NCBI GenBank assembly: GCA_949775045.1
Contig: OX459103.1
Location: forward strand, 3,279,701 to 3,343,700
From: Metridium senile
Lineage: Eukaryota; Cnidaria; Anthozoa; Actiniaria; Metridiidae
Length of the DNA: 64,000 bases
Direction of reading: 5' to 3'
Positions within the stretch are counted from its first letter, which is position 1; each line of letters opens with the position of its first letter. The position numbers were made by a program, and so were the translations under genes. Below the pieces are notes generated by a model. It ran no database searches, was not told the origin of the DNA, and worked only from the letters and a program-made list of their open reading frames with translations. This document shows positions 43,496 to 55,300 of the stretch, piece after piece.

Positions 43496-45360
43496 AGCTG
43501 GCACTAAGACAGTTACTATGGGCAAGAAGTCCTTAAAGACTCTTTTATTAAACGACATGTCATCTAAACCCGCTAATGTAAAGCAAACTATACTTGGAAT
43601 ATTCAATAAAGTCTTGTATTTATTTAGCTTTGATTTTGGCCAATGGTTACTGTTACTATGGAAAAGAAGTCTTTAAAGACTCTTTTGTTAAACGACATGT
43701 CATCTAAACCAGCTAATGTAAGTGTAAACTTATGTTTGAGCACTGTGAATATTCAATAAAGTCTTGTATTGTATTTATTTAGCTTTGATTCTGGCCAATG
43801 GTTACGGTCATACTATGGAAAAGAAGTCTTTAAAGACTCTTTTATTAAACGACATGTCATCTAAACCAGCTCAGTAATGTAAGTGTAAACTTATGTTTGA
43901 GCACTGTGAATATTCAATAAAGTCTTACATATATTTAGGTAGCTTTGGTTCAGGCCAATGGTTACTGTCAGTAATATGGAAAAGAAGTCTTTAAAGACTC
44001 TTTTATTAAACGACATGTCATCTAAACCAGCTAATGTGAGTGTAAACTTATGTTTGAGCACTGTGAATATTCAATAAAGTCTTACATATATTTAGGTAGC
44101 TTTGGTTCAGGCCAATGGTTACTGTCAGTAATATGGAAAAGAAGTCTTTAAAGACTCTTTTATTAAACGACATGTCATCTAAACCAGCTAATGTGAGTGT
44201 AAACTTATGTTTGAGCACTGTGAATATTCAATAAAGTCTTGTATATATTTAGGTAGCTTTGGTTCAGGCCAATGGTTACTGTCAGTAATATGGAAAAGAA
44301 GTCTTTAAAGACTCTTTTATTAAACGACATGTCATCTAAACCAGCTAATGTGAGTGTAAACTTATGTTTGAGCACTGTGAATATTCAATAAAGTCTTGTA
44401 TATATTTAGGTAGCTTTGGTTCAGGCCAATGGTTACTGTCAGTAATATGGAAAAGAAGTCTTTAAAGACTCTTTTATTAAACGACATGTCATCTAAACCA
44501 GCTAATGTGAGTGTAAACTTATGTTTGAGCACTGTGAATATTCAATAAAGTCTTGTATATATTTAGGTAGCTTTGGTTCAGGCCAATGGTTACTGTCAGT
44601 AATATGGAAAAGAAGTCTTTAAAGACTCTTTTATTAAACGACATGTCATCTAAACCAGCTAATGTGAGTGTAAACTTATGTTTGAGCACTGTGAATATTC
44701 AATAAAGTCTTGTATATATTTAGGTAGCTTTGATTCAGGCCAATGGTTACTGTCAGTAATATGGAAAAGAAGTCTTTAAAGACTCTTTTATTATAAACGA
44801 CATGTCATCTAAACCAGCTAATGTGAGTGTAAACTTATGTTTGAGCACTGTGAATATTCAATAAAGTCTTGTATATATTTAGGTAGCTTTGGTTCAGGCC
44901 AATGGTTACTGTCAGTAATATGGAAAAGAAGTCTTTAAAGACTCTTTTATTAAACGACATGTCATCTAAACCAGCTAATGTGAGTGTAAACTTATGTTTG
45001 AGCACTGTGAATATTCAATAAAGTCTTGTATATATTTAGGTAGCTTTGGTTCTGGCCAATGGTTACTGTCAGTAATATGGAAAAGAAGTCTTTAAAGACT
45101 CTTTTATTAGACGACATGTCATCTAAACCAGCTAATGTGAGTGTAAACTTATGTTTGAGCACTGTGAATATTCAATAAAGTCTTGTATATATTTAGGTAG
45201 CTTTGGTTCAGGCCAATGGTTACTGTCAGTAATATGGAAAAGAAGTCTTTAAAGACTCTTTTATTAAACGACATGTCATCTAAACCAGCTTATGTAAATG
45301 TAAATTTGTGTTTGAGTATTTTGAATATTCAATAAAGTCTTGTATTTATTTAGCTTTGAT
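43496..45360 (+). repeat. 157-bp satellite, 12 units, each with a small ORF and AATAAA
   Basis: Units recur with a 157-base period; the ATG of each lies at 43518, 43658, 43815, 43976, 44133, 44290, 44447, 44604, 44761, 44920, 45077 and 45234. Typical units run from ATGGAAAAGAAGTCTTTAAA through a near-palindrome AAGTCTTTAAAGACT. They hold a 33-codon frame (MEKKSLKTLLLNDMSSKPAN and 13 more residues) whose TAA stop overlaps an AATAAA. GCTAATGTGAGT within it looks like a splice donor. At least two units (43815, 44761) have indels that break the frame. The unit may be a reduplicated terminal exon of a gene, or plain satellite. Confidence 0.9.
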
Positions 45361-45544
45361 TCTGGCCAATGGTTTCATTTTAAAACTTCGACTATTTGAG
45401 TTATTGTCGATCTGTTGCCGGTTTATGTTAGCTCAGCTATACATACATGTACATACATGAAATATATAAGTACTTTGATTTCAGTACCCGGATGAAGGGA
45501 GTATTAGACCTGGATTTGAATAGGGGTGTGCCGCCAAATGTCTA

Positions 45545-46380
45545 AAATCCTGATCTTATGAAATAAAATCAAGTCGCTGCTGTGGGATAAAGTTCAAACA
45601 CTACATCCACGAATTAAAATAAAATTGCTACTGTAGAATAGAGCGCAAACACTATATCCACCAATTAAAATAAAATTGCTACTGTAGAATAGAGCGCAAA
45701 CACTAACTCTCCACGAATTAAAATAAAATAGCTACTGTGGAATAGAGCGCAAACACTACATCCACGAATTAAAATAAAATTGCTACTGTAGAATAGAGCG
45801 CAAACACTAAATCTCCACGAATTAAAATAAAATAGCTACTGTGGAATAGAGCGCAAACACTACATCCACGAATCAAAATAAAATTGCTACTGTGGAATAG
45901 AGCGCAAACACTTTATCCATGAAGTTAAATAAAATTGCCAATGTGGAATAGAACACAAACACTATATATGTCCACGAATTAAGATAAATTATATTGCTAC
46001 TGTAGAATAGAGCGCAAACACTGTATCCACGAATTAAAATAGAATTGCTACTGTGGAATAGAGCGCAAACACTACATCCACGAATTAAAATAGAATTGCT
46101 ACTGTGGAATAGAGCGCAAACACTAAATCTCCACGAATTAAAATAAAATTGCTACTGTGGAATAGAGCGCAAACACTACATTCACGAATCAAAATATATT
46201 GCTACTGTGGAATAGAGCGCAAACACTATATCCATGAAATAGAATCGATTGGAACTGCTACTGTGGAATATAGAGCAAACACTATATCCATGAAATAAAA
46301 CCAAACTGTTACTATGGAATAGAGCACAGACATTATATCTATGAAATAAAATAAAATTGCTATACTGTGGAATAGTTTTG
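45545..46380. repeat. 51-bp minisatellite, about 16 units (copy 1)
   Basis: Unit consensus contains CCACGAATTAAAATAAAAT, TGCTACTGTGGAATAGAGCG and CAAACACTACAT. Units diverge toward the right end. Copy 2 retains only about two units (59885-59965). Confidence 0.9.
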
Positions 46381-46524
46381 ATAAATAGCTCAAAAACGTT
46401 TTTACGTATAAGTGAAGCACTTGAAGCGATTGACATATGTTCGCATATATAATCTAGATTTTTAAACTCCGAACTGATCAAAGGTTTGTCCATCAAACAA
46501 TTCCTATTCAATTGGCAAGGCATT

Positions 46525-46837
46525 GGTGCATGTCGTAGTGGTTTACTGCGTACTTCTCATCGCTATCCAGGTTCGAGTCCCAATCGAGCATGAGTTATAT
46601 ATGGGTTGAGTTTGTTTGATGTGTTGTTCTCTCCTATGCCACAAGGTTTGTTTCCGGTTTACCCGGTTCTCCTCCCTCCGCAAAAATGAACATTTGAGCC
46701 GAGATGTGAACTGAGGTATGTGTTAAAATATCTAACGTAAAGGAAGTGAGTGTGAGTCTCCCCAATTAGCAGGACACTTGTGCCTGCAATCTTGGACAAA
46801 AGTGTTGAGACACTTTCGGTTTTAATAGACCTACTCA
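46525..46837 (+). mobile_element. tRNA-derived SINE at the end of duplication copy 1
   Basis: An A-box-like CGTAGTGGTTTA (46534-46545) and an exact B box GGTTCGAGTCC (46570-46580) head the element. A body with GGTTTACCCGGTTCTCCTCC and CCCAATTAGCAGGACACTTG follows. It ends at the duplication junction. Copy 2 keeps the body (59966-60195) but not the head. Confidence 0.65.
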
Positions 46838-47548
46838 GCGTTCGTGCCGTGAGCTTTTCATAGTCATACGAAGTCTACTCTAATGTTAAGTTGCATCATG
46901 CGCTTATATTATTACATGAAATGACTAACTCTTTAAATACACAGAATATCGTCTTTCAGCTCAGCGGTAAGTACCCTGCTAGCAAAGAAGTTTTTTCAGG
47001 CTATACTGCGAAGAAAACAAAGATAATAAATCTATTTCTCCTTCGCGTGAAAGCACTACCTCTGAAGCAGGAAGCGGTATAGATGGGAATGCTGTAAGTA
47101 TCAAACAACCCTAAAGTAAGTATCGAAATATATTTGTTAGGCAGCAAACCAGTCCCTATTTTTACGCAAAAGTCTTTAAAAAGCGAGTTTGATCCTGTCG
47201 GCGTTCAGTCAGATCGAAAAAAGAGGTTTGGTCGAGAAGAAATGAGGAGAGTTATGATGGTGAGTGGTATTTATGCCTCATTCCCTGCGCTTCTTTCGTT
47301 AGCGTTAATTCTTCATCTCGTTTCTTGTATAATTTTGCAATAATTTTTTGTTCAATAGCGACAGATAACATGATCTATCTAATTTGCTGAAGTATTGTAA
47401 TATCAGTGTCACGCAAATAACGTGTTTTTTTTCTAACTATGCAGTTTTATTGTTATCTTTCAGTGCGTAAAAGCTGAAATTCGGTAGTGTCAGATAGCTT
47501 GTTTTATTTTCTAAAGTTTTGTTATATCAGTGTCACGCAAATAACGTT

Positions 47549-50500
47549 TTACCAAATATGGGTATACTTCCATCCCTGTGGACTAATGTAACGCAACGAT
47601 GTATGAAATAATAAAACGTGACAATCAAAAACGTAATACCATATCGACGTTGTGTGACTGTTGGTAACAACAGTGTGTGTTGTGTTACTTGGTACTTTTG
47701 CGCTTTCACCAGGGGCAAGGGGCGTTTCTATAGAGCCTACAATAAAACTGATTTGCGAATTCATAGAAAATAATCTGACATTGTGACAATAGTTTGGATG
47801 CATGAAAACTCGATATTCTTGTCCAGCGGTCTCCATGAAAAAATTGACATCATTTCTCTTTTGGTGCCATTGCCTTTTGATTTCTCTTATCCTACGAAAA
47901 TCAATGACGTCATCAGGCATCTGTGGGATTATCCAATCAAAGCTGAATGGTTTTGGATTGACAGCGCTCAAGTCGACTGTGTTGTCGATGTATCGTTGAT
48001 AAGGCCTGGGAAAAAATAATGTTTGTGTTTTAGTTTCCATCAACGTATAGACCGGATGCCAATATAGCCGATACTTCATTACATTTTTTTTAAGTATAAA
48101 TTTAAATTGACCACTACATCAAAATTAGAATTTAGAATGACATCAACAAAGGTCAAAATGTTAAAAACACCACAACGAGGCTAGCAAGGAAACAGTTCAA
48201 TGAACACATAGCTTCATTTATAGCAATAAAACCACAGGGAGCCCAAGCTCATCACTTGTGATCTTTTACAGTAAATGTATGTAGTCGCGAGATATCCTTT
48301 CGCTGTGCCTCAAATATACAATTATTATTTTTTTTTTTTTTACGTAGATAGTCGGTCACAGACTAGAAAACAATTATATACAACTATCTACGTAAAAAAA
48401 ATTATTGTATATTTGAGGCACAGCGAAAGGATATCTTGCGACTCCATACATTTACTGTAAAAGATCACAAGTAATGAGCTTGGGCTCCCTGTGATAAAAC
48501 TTTCCAAACATATATATATTTCTGTTTGCTCTTTCTGGTGGAGGTACTTATATTTTGAGATAAGGTTTTTATCTTTGAAGTCATCTGCCATTCGGTCAAT
48601 TGTAAGCTGTCTTACAGCATATCATTCATGCAAAAATACACACTGCATAGTGCAGCACAGCACAAGGCATGCCACATTTCAAAAACAAAATTCACACTAC
48701 CGTCACAAGAAATATTACACAATATATGCTAAACAAATACTACATTGCAATATTATAGTTCTACAAAATGAATTTTCTCACGTTTTGAAAATTAGTGAGA
48801 AAATATGCTCTCGTCGGTATTCGTCTCCGGCGCACACGTGACACACAATATTTGGTAGTTGGTGTTTTGTCCGGGATCACGGGTGGATATTTGTTATATC
48901 ATAGTGTAATTTAGACGAGAGCGCTAGTTACCTGCCATTCAGTCCTTTCCACATGTCAACCTTGATAGCAACCTCTCGTTCCTCGATATAGTTTGTCTTG
49001 ATATGATTAACCAGCTGTACTACCATCTCAGGGTCTGCCGTCAACATACGCTTGATTTGTTTCGATGTAAGACTTAACTGGTACGGACTGCACAACAATA
49101 GCAACAACAAAAATAAAATATTTTAAAGCAATGCTTAAAAATGGAAATCAAAAGAAGACGGTACCGATGATTCTTAGAAAACAATTGGAGTAGGAACTGA
49201 CTTTGGGTTATAATTACTCAAATTTAATTATATAGGAATGTATAATTTTGCATATAAGATCTACGAAAATTTAAAAGGAAAAAAAAGTTAATGATATGCA
49301 ACGAATCGAAAAATGGCGACCAATTTGAATAACTTTTGTTCTCATTACTAGCTAGCCTCTCACACAGTATGAAAACTCTATTGTGTTCCGATAACAACAC
49401 AAAGCTAGCCAGTTAAGGACAATAGTATGTGCATATACACCTAGTTCAAAAAAGGTTCAGGGGCGATTGGCGATTGGTGATTGGTGATTGCACGACCAAA
49501 TGGAACTATGGGTAATACGAATTTCTTTAGTTCCTTCTAAATTACCCAAACAATGCCTCCACCGTTCAGCGATGACCTTAGATGACCTCAAATATTTCGC
49601 TGAACGTTGGAGGCAGTATTTGGGTAATTTAAAAAGGAATAAGAAGAAATTCGTATTAACAGTTCCATTTGTGCAATCGCCAATCGCCGTTCGCCCCTTC
49701 AATCTTTTTGTTTTTCTTGCTATGTTTCTGTTAGGCGCATTTGGAAATAAGCAATGCGCGTTGTACTGAATAATATTTTTTTTTCTTTGTTTTGGACAAC
49801 GTTTATGAAAACATGTGTAAGTGAATATGAGGGAGAGTGTTACTTACTCAAAAGTATAATTCCGTGACTGCCCTACAATATTTATCCTCATGATGACATC
49901 TCCTTCATTCAGCATCATTCTCCAGCTAAACTGATGTCCCTCAAGAGTCCAGTTCACGTTGCCTGGATACAGCCAATGGCGAAACGGGACCAGCAGTTGA
50001 ATGACAACATACATCACCAAGAAACCTTTCAACAGCTTGGACATGCCGCGTCTTGATGAGACAGTTGACAGCTTTTCATTGTCAGTTTTGGGTAAGGATA
50101 AATGTCGAGAGAAAATCGATCGATTTTCGGGTTTATTTTTAGACAAAATTGGTCGACTTTCGGGTTTATTTTGAGATAAAATTGAAGAAAAAAGAGCCGA
50201 TATTTTCTCGCGAATGTTGGTAATGAAATTAGAAAGAGTGTTTTCCTCTATAAAAAGAACGTTTGCAGCCATCATGACCCAAGGAAATGTTCCAATATTG
50301 AACAGACAATGATTTGATAAGTGGAAAAATGTTGTCATTAGAAAACCAAGCGGTCGTGAAGAAGGAAACAGTAGAAAAAATCCTATAAACAAATCAAAGA
50401 AAAGACCCCCAACGCTAAAAAAGCAGCCGAGACAACTCTGAACTACATCGCCAGGAAGAATGACACTCACAACTTTTCGAAACGTTGAAAACTGGCTGTA

Positions 50501-51746
50501 ATTACTCCATATGGTCATAGGCTCAAACCTGAACAGCCAATCATAATTCAGCTTTGCAATTCCCGCGTAAAAATATACCACAAAAAGTTGAAATCGAAAA
50601 ATTGCAAACTGCCAAAATGGAACACGAGTGTCGTGTTGGGATTCCTTTGTAGAAAATAGTCGAGAGAGACTGGAATCGATGGAAATCCGTTTATGAGCAT
50701 CGGTTATAAGAAAGAATAAGGTTAATAAGATGTACAAGTAATAATGGTTGTTATAACGACTTTTTTCTAATAGATTCAAATACGTGTAAATCACTAAGAA
50801 CACACCACAGGAAGCACGGTAAAGTAAACCTATTCCCATACAAAAGGCAGCAATGGAAGAAATTCCAAATAAGGTCAGTATATATTCGATAGGAAGCTTC
50901 GGGATTCCTGTGGCGAAGCAGAAATGAAAGTTCAATTCTGCATAATCGAAATTAGGTTCTATGACATTTTGTAGAAAGATATTGCGGTATTGCAGAAATG
51001 CCATTAAGAGACCAAATGCAATACGAAATATTGCAAGGTTGAGAGAATTGACTGGTTGAGAGAGGAATGTGTCGAGAGAATCAGTTTGTTTCGTGGGAGG
51101 GGAGGGTTGGGTTGTTTTTGAGGCTTCTTTGGAGGTGTCGGTGATATCCCTAATGTAAAAAGAAATTAAATTATTGCATAATTATCATTTATTATTTTAT
51201 TTAGTAGTTGAGATGCGATATAACAAAGAAAAAAGAAAAGGAGAAGATCAATTAACAATTAAGAACAAGTGCAAGAACAAAAAGAATAGAAGAAGAACAA
51301 AAAGAAGAAGGGTACTGATTGGCTAACTAATAGTCCTTTTCACAGTTCCATTCAGTGACCACGAATGATAGTTCCAAGTCGAGGTTCGCGTTGCTTCGCA
51401 TGATAAATTAAAGTTTTTCTATGCGCATCAACTCGAACCTCGACTTGAAACTATTATTCGTGGTCACTGAGCAGAACTGTTAACTAAGGACTATTAACAA
51501 ACAAACTAACTAACTAACTTACTAACCAACGTACGAACGAACGTACAAACAATCAAACGAAAGAATGAACGAACAAACAAGAGAGCAAAAAAAGGAATGA
51601 ACGATCAAACAAATCACAACGAGCAAACAAACTAGCAAACAAACTAGCAAACAAACTTACGAACAAAAACGAAGACTAAAGCATTAAAAACGAATCAATC
51701 AATAATACCTCTTATTAATGTCTCTCCTTCTAAGTACTGTTGCCAT
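47549..51746 (-). CDS. GGCX: Vitamin K-dependent gamma-glutamyl carboxylase, copy 2, 4 exons, 650 aa
   Basis: Exons in transcript order: 51709-51746, 51149-49848, 49087-48932, 48005-47549; all in frame. The internal ATG of copy 1 is ACG here (PSPPTKQTDS), but the upstream exon-1 start MATVLRRRDINKR is intact, so the gene is open. Catalytic-site residues (His148, Lys212 in GIAKLNYDW) and the lumenal GRPYQRYIDNTVDL are kept. Differences from copy 1: the 11-residue loop repeats number two rather than four (22 residues fewer), one extra residue occurs at the exon 3 TADPEM site, and scattered substitutions exist (for example QNVIEPN for QDIIEPN). No stop or frameshift was found, so both copies may produce ER carboxylase. 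Intron 2 holds a MITE absent from copy 1. Confidence 0.88.
48234..48492. mobile_element. ACAGGGAGCC-type MITE in carboxylase copy 2 intron 3
   Basis: Counterpart of 39187-39460: same ends, same ATAAAAC flanks and TACGTAGATAGT centre. It was inherited through the duplication. Confidence 0.85.
49460..49697. mobile_element. Inverted-repeat element in carboxylase copy 2 intron 2, absent from copy 1
   Basis: Ends GGGGCGATTGGCGATTGG and CAATCGCCGTTCGCCCC, arms continuing through AATACGAATTTCTT and AAATTACCCAAA. TTCA lies on both sides. The equivalent copy 1 intron (39936-40356) lacks it, so it probably inserted after the duplication. Confidence 0.75.
51331..51490. mobile_element. Inverted-repeat element in carboxylase copy 2 intron 1
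   Basis: TAGTCCTTTTCACAGTTCC, TCAGTGACCACGAAT and CAAGTCGAGGTTCG on the left pair with CGAACCTCGACTTG, ATTCGTGGTCACTGA and AAGGACTA on the right. More complete than its copy 1 partner. Confidence 0.75.
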
Positions 51747-51882
51747 GGTAGGATATATGAAGATACCGTATACCAAGTTACTATGGTAATAATAACAGAT
51801 AATAAAACGATAACTAACTTGAACTAGCAGTAAATATATAAAGAAACATAATACAATACAATTATACAATGACAGGTATAGC

Positions 51883-51961
51883 ACAGGGAGCCCGGCTTTT
51901 TGTCGTTTCTTTTAGCGTAAATAAAGAGAGAGAAAAAGAAAACAAAAGCCGGGCTCCCTGT
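51883..51961. mobile_element. ACAGGGAGCC MITE, copy 2 partner of 42465
   Basis: Same ends and the same 8-bp GGTATAGC flanks as in copy 1. Confidence 0.85.
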
Positions 51962-52348
51962 GGTATAGCCCAAGCTATCTATCTGTGGTTTCATATAAGC
52001 CTTCTATGGCAGAATATATGTCGATTTTGAAAATATACAAAATTCCCTGTGAAGTTTCAAGCCATTTGAGACAGTGTATTAAGCGAGTATTGAAAAATTG
52101 TCTCACTTAAAACTGCTCCGAATGGTTTGAAACTTCACAGGGAGTCAAAGTAAAACATAACAAAACAAGTAAGAACGTTTATTTTTATTATTTATACCAT
52201 TTTTTATATTTTTAAAATCGCAATAAATTCTCCCATAGAAGGCTTATATGAGACCACAGATAGTTAGCTTGGGCTACCTGTGAAACAATAAGTTAATTTG
52301 TACCTAGAGCTGTTCCCAGTTAGTACGTTATATAAGCAGAATAATTAA

Positions 52349-55300
52349 GAGAAGATTGTGGATGATTGAAGATTTCTGTAAATACCATGCAAACGCGGCA
52401 ACACTCAAAAAATCGATTTTGCTCATATTTTAACCATAGTTAGCCCTCAACATGAAACAAACCATGCCTTTAGTTAAGAAAAATATTGCATATTTTACGA
52501 GAAAACCGCAAAAAACGAAATTTCGTCAAATCGCTGCTCCGAGACGCTAATTTTTATGTCAACTTTGACAGTCCCGTATGGCAAAATTAATTACTCTAAT
52601 GACTCCAAACTTTCATAATATTGTTTATTATCATCTTAACTTTAAACTCAAGCTTTTATAGAAATATCCAGCTACTTAAAGATATTGTTATATTTATTTT
52701 TCTATGTCATACTTTTCGCCTTATAAGTAGGGTAAAAACAGCACAAAATTTTTCAATAATAATCTGAGTTCTGAGTTTTATGGTATTAAATATATAGCTG
52801 TGAAAAATTCAGCTTGGGTAAATGTAATTGAAAGAAGTTATTGAGCTGCGAACTTTCACAAAATCTTGCTTATTATGCATAAGTGTACTGTCGGAGTAAC
52901 ACATTCAATTTGTCAAGTCGCGGACGTAATTTGCATAAATAATCATATTTTCCTTCTTTTTAACAGCAAAATGCTCTCAAATAAAATCAGTAAAACCCAA
53001 GCTCCCAAATCTTATACCGACATGGTCACGTGTTTCATTCCACCATTCTCTTTATGTCACAGAAAAGCATCGAAAAATATACTTGAAACGGGAAAAACTA
53101 AAAGCTACCCAAATTACTAACCTTGAAACGTTGCTATCTTGGTGAAAAAGAAAACCATAAAAACGCCAACTTTGTGTGTCAAAAACAACATTTCAAGGAG
53201 GTATAGTAAGACGGACGACAGGTTTATAGACGAAGCATTTTAAGTTTTGTATTGAATTGACACTTAAAACTAAAGAATAAATTACTAAATAAATAAATTA
53301 TTATCTCTTTCTACCTCTCTTTCTCTTTTCTCTCTTTTTTCTCCCTATTTATTTTTGCTGTTTCTCCCTCCTCTCTAATCCGTTCCTCTCCTCTGTGTGT
53401 GTATGTGTGTTTTTTTTTTTTTTGCTTTTTGTGTTCTATTTATTTTAACTATAAATGAAATAATTAAAAAAGCAGTAGATAAATAAATTGCAAATTCAAC
53501 GACTAAAATGAAGTACTAATTGGCGTACTCACAATTTTATTCACATTATTACAGTCAAAGCACCTGAATGGTGAACACGTAGAACTCACTATTGTTTAGT
53601 TTTCGAAATTTGTTTGCATTATTCGATTTGAACTTGGAATATTGAAAACGAAGTCATTTCATGACAAAAATGGGTCAGCCCACCACTAATATTAATTGCA
53701 ACATAAGGTTTTTTAACGTTTTTCCCATCCGAAAACCTTCCTCTACATCATATCAAAAATCATATGAAATCATAGTTGGGGAAGTAGCCAAAAAATAGCA
53801 TTTGTAAAAGCTATCTGTAGCCGCTCTTATAGCTGTACATGACTAAGTAAAATGTATAAAATAGAGTGTTCAACACTACTAAAAGTAGATGATTCTTTTA
53901 GTCTAATGAAAACTTTCATGGTATTCTATCAATCATCACAAATAAAAAAATCATAGTTTAGATATCTATTTCATATATTAAAATTAAAATTTGTTGAGGA
54001 TCGAAAATTGTTGAAGGAATAGAAAACGCGCGCGCGTGCTGTGTGCAGTTAGAAAGCACGCGGGGCTGTCAGAACACGAGAGAAGTGTTAAGAGAAACAC
54101 GACGCGAAGTGGAGTGATTCTTAACCCTTTTTGAGTGTTCTGGCAATCCCAAAGTGCTTTATAACTGCATACAGCACAGAAAGCAAGTTTTTTATTTCTT
54201 TTATAAAATAAAAATTGATCAACATGCAAACGCGCGTGCTGTGTGCTCTCATAAAGCACGCGCCTCAACCAATCAAAATACGTGATTTCAAATAGTTATT
54301 TTATAATTCATAATCATATCAATCACACCGGAGTACTAGAATTAAGTAATTCATATTTCATGCATGTGTGGAGGGGACAGAAACAGGGATTAAAATATCC
54401 TTCCTCACAAATCTTATACCGTTTTTCTCCCTCCTCCCTAATTTTTTCGACCATTTCTCCCTCCTCCCTGATTTTCTTTGTTCTTCATAAATATAAGCTA
54501 TTGAGGCTATTTATTAGAGTGCAAATGGTACAAATTTGAACCATTTAATAGTTTGTATTTCAGAGATAAGCTGTTCGCATAAAATTGGCCCAAATAATAT
54601 TAAAATATTAATCAGGCCAATAAGACCTTATAGTTCAATAATAGGCCCATTGCAGGACATGGTCACGTGTTTCATTCCACCATTCTCTTTATGTCACAGA
54701 AATGCAACGGCAAAAACTAAAAGCTACCCCGATTACTAACCTTGAAACGTTGCTTTCTTGGTGGTGTTCACAGACTAATAGAAAAAGAAAACCATAAAAA
54801 CGCCAACTTTGCATGACAAAAACAACATTTCAAGGAGGTAGAGTAAAACGGACGACAGGTTTATAGACGAAGAATGTTAAGTATTATATTGAATTGACAC
54901 TTAAAACTAAAGAATAAATTATTAAATAAATAAATTATTATCTCTTTCTACCTCTCTTTCTCTTTTCTCTCTTTTTTCTCCCTATTTATTTTTGCTGTTT
55001 CTCCCTCCTCTCTAATTTGTTCCTCTCCTCTGTGTGTGTGTGTGTGTGTTTTTTTTTTTTTGCTTTTTGTGTTCTATTTATTTTAACTATAAATGAAATA
55101 ATTAAAAAAGCAGTAGATAAATAAATTGCAAATTCAACGACTAAAATGAAGTACTAATTGGCGTACTCACAATTTTATTCACATTATTACAGTCAAAGCA
55201 CCTGAATGGTGAACACGTAGAACTCACTATTGTTTAGTTTTCGAAATTTGTTTGCATTATTCGATTTGAACTTCGAATATAGTCCAGTCATTTCATCACA

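Larger units (their letters stand above)
37776..46837. repeat. Segmental duplication, copy 1
   Basis: Starts with GCGTTCGTGCCGTGAGC, which recurs at 46838 where copy 2 begins. It holds a carboxylase gene (- strand), a 157-bp satellite (12 units), a 51-bp minisatellite (about 16 units) and a tRNA-type SINE. The order is repeated in copy 2. The copies abut head to tail with a short CAGC microhomology at the junctions. Confidence 0.85.

Noticed and set aside
43496..45360. Hammerhead ribozyme or CRISPR-like array in the 157-bp repeats
   Set aside because: No CTGATGA...GAAA core on either strand, and the repeats are contiguous without unique spacers.
46525..46600. A functional tRNA gene
   Set aside because: A and B boxes are present, but a full cloverleaf is not, and a long non-tRNA body follows; it is a SINE.
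49844..51004. Carboxylase copy 2 as a truncated pseudogene starting at an internal Met
   Set aside because: The ATG lost here is internal; the true start lies in a separate first exon (51746) and the frame is complete.
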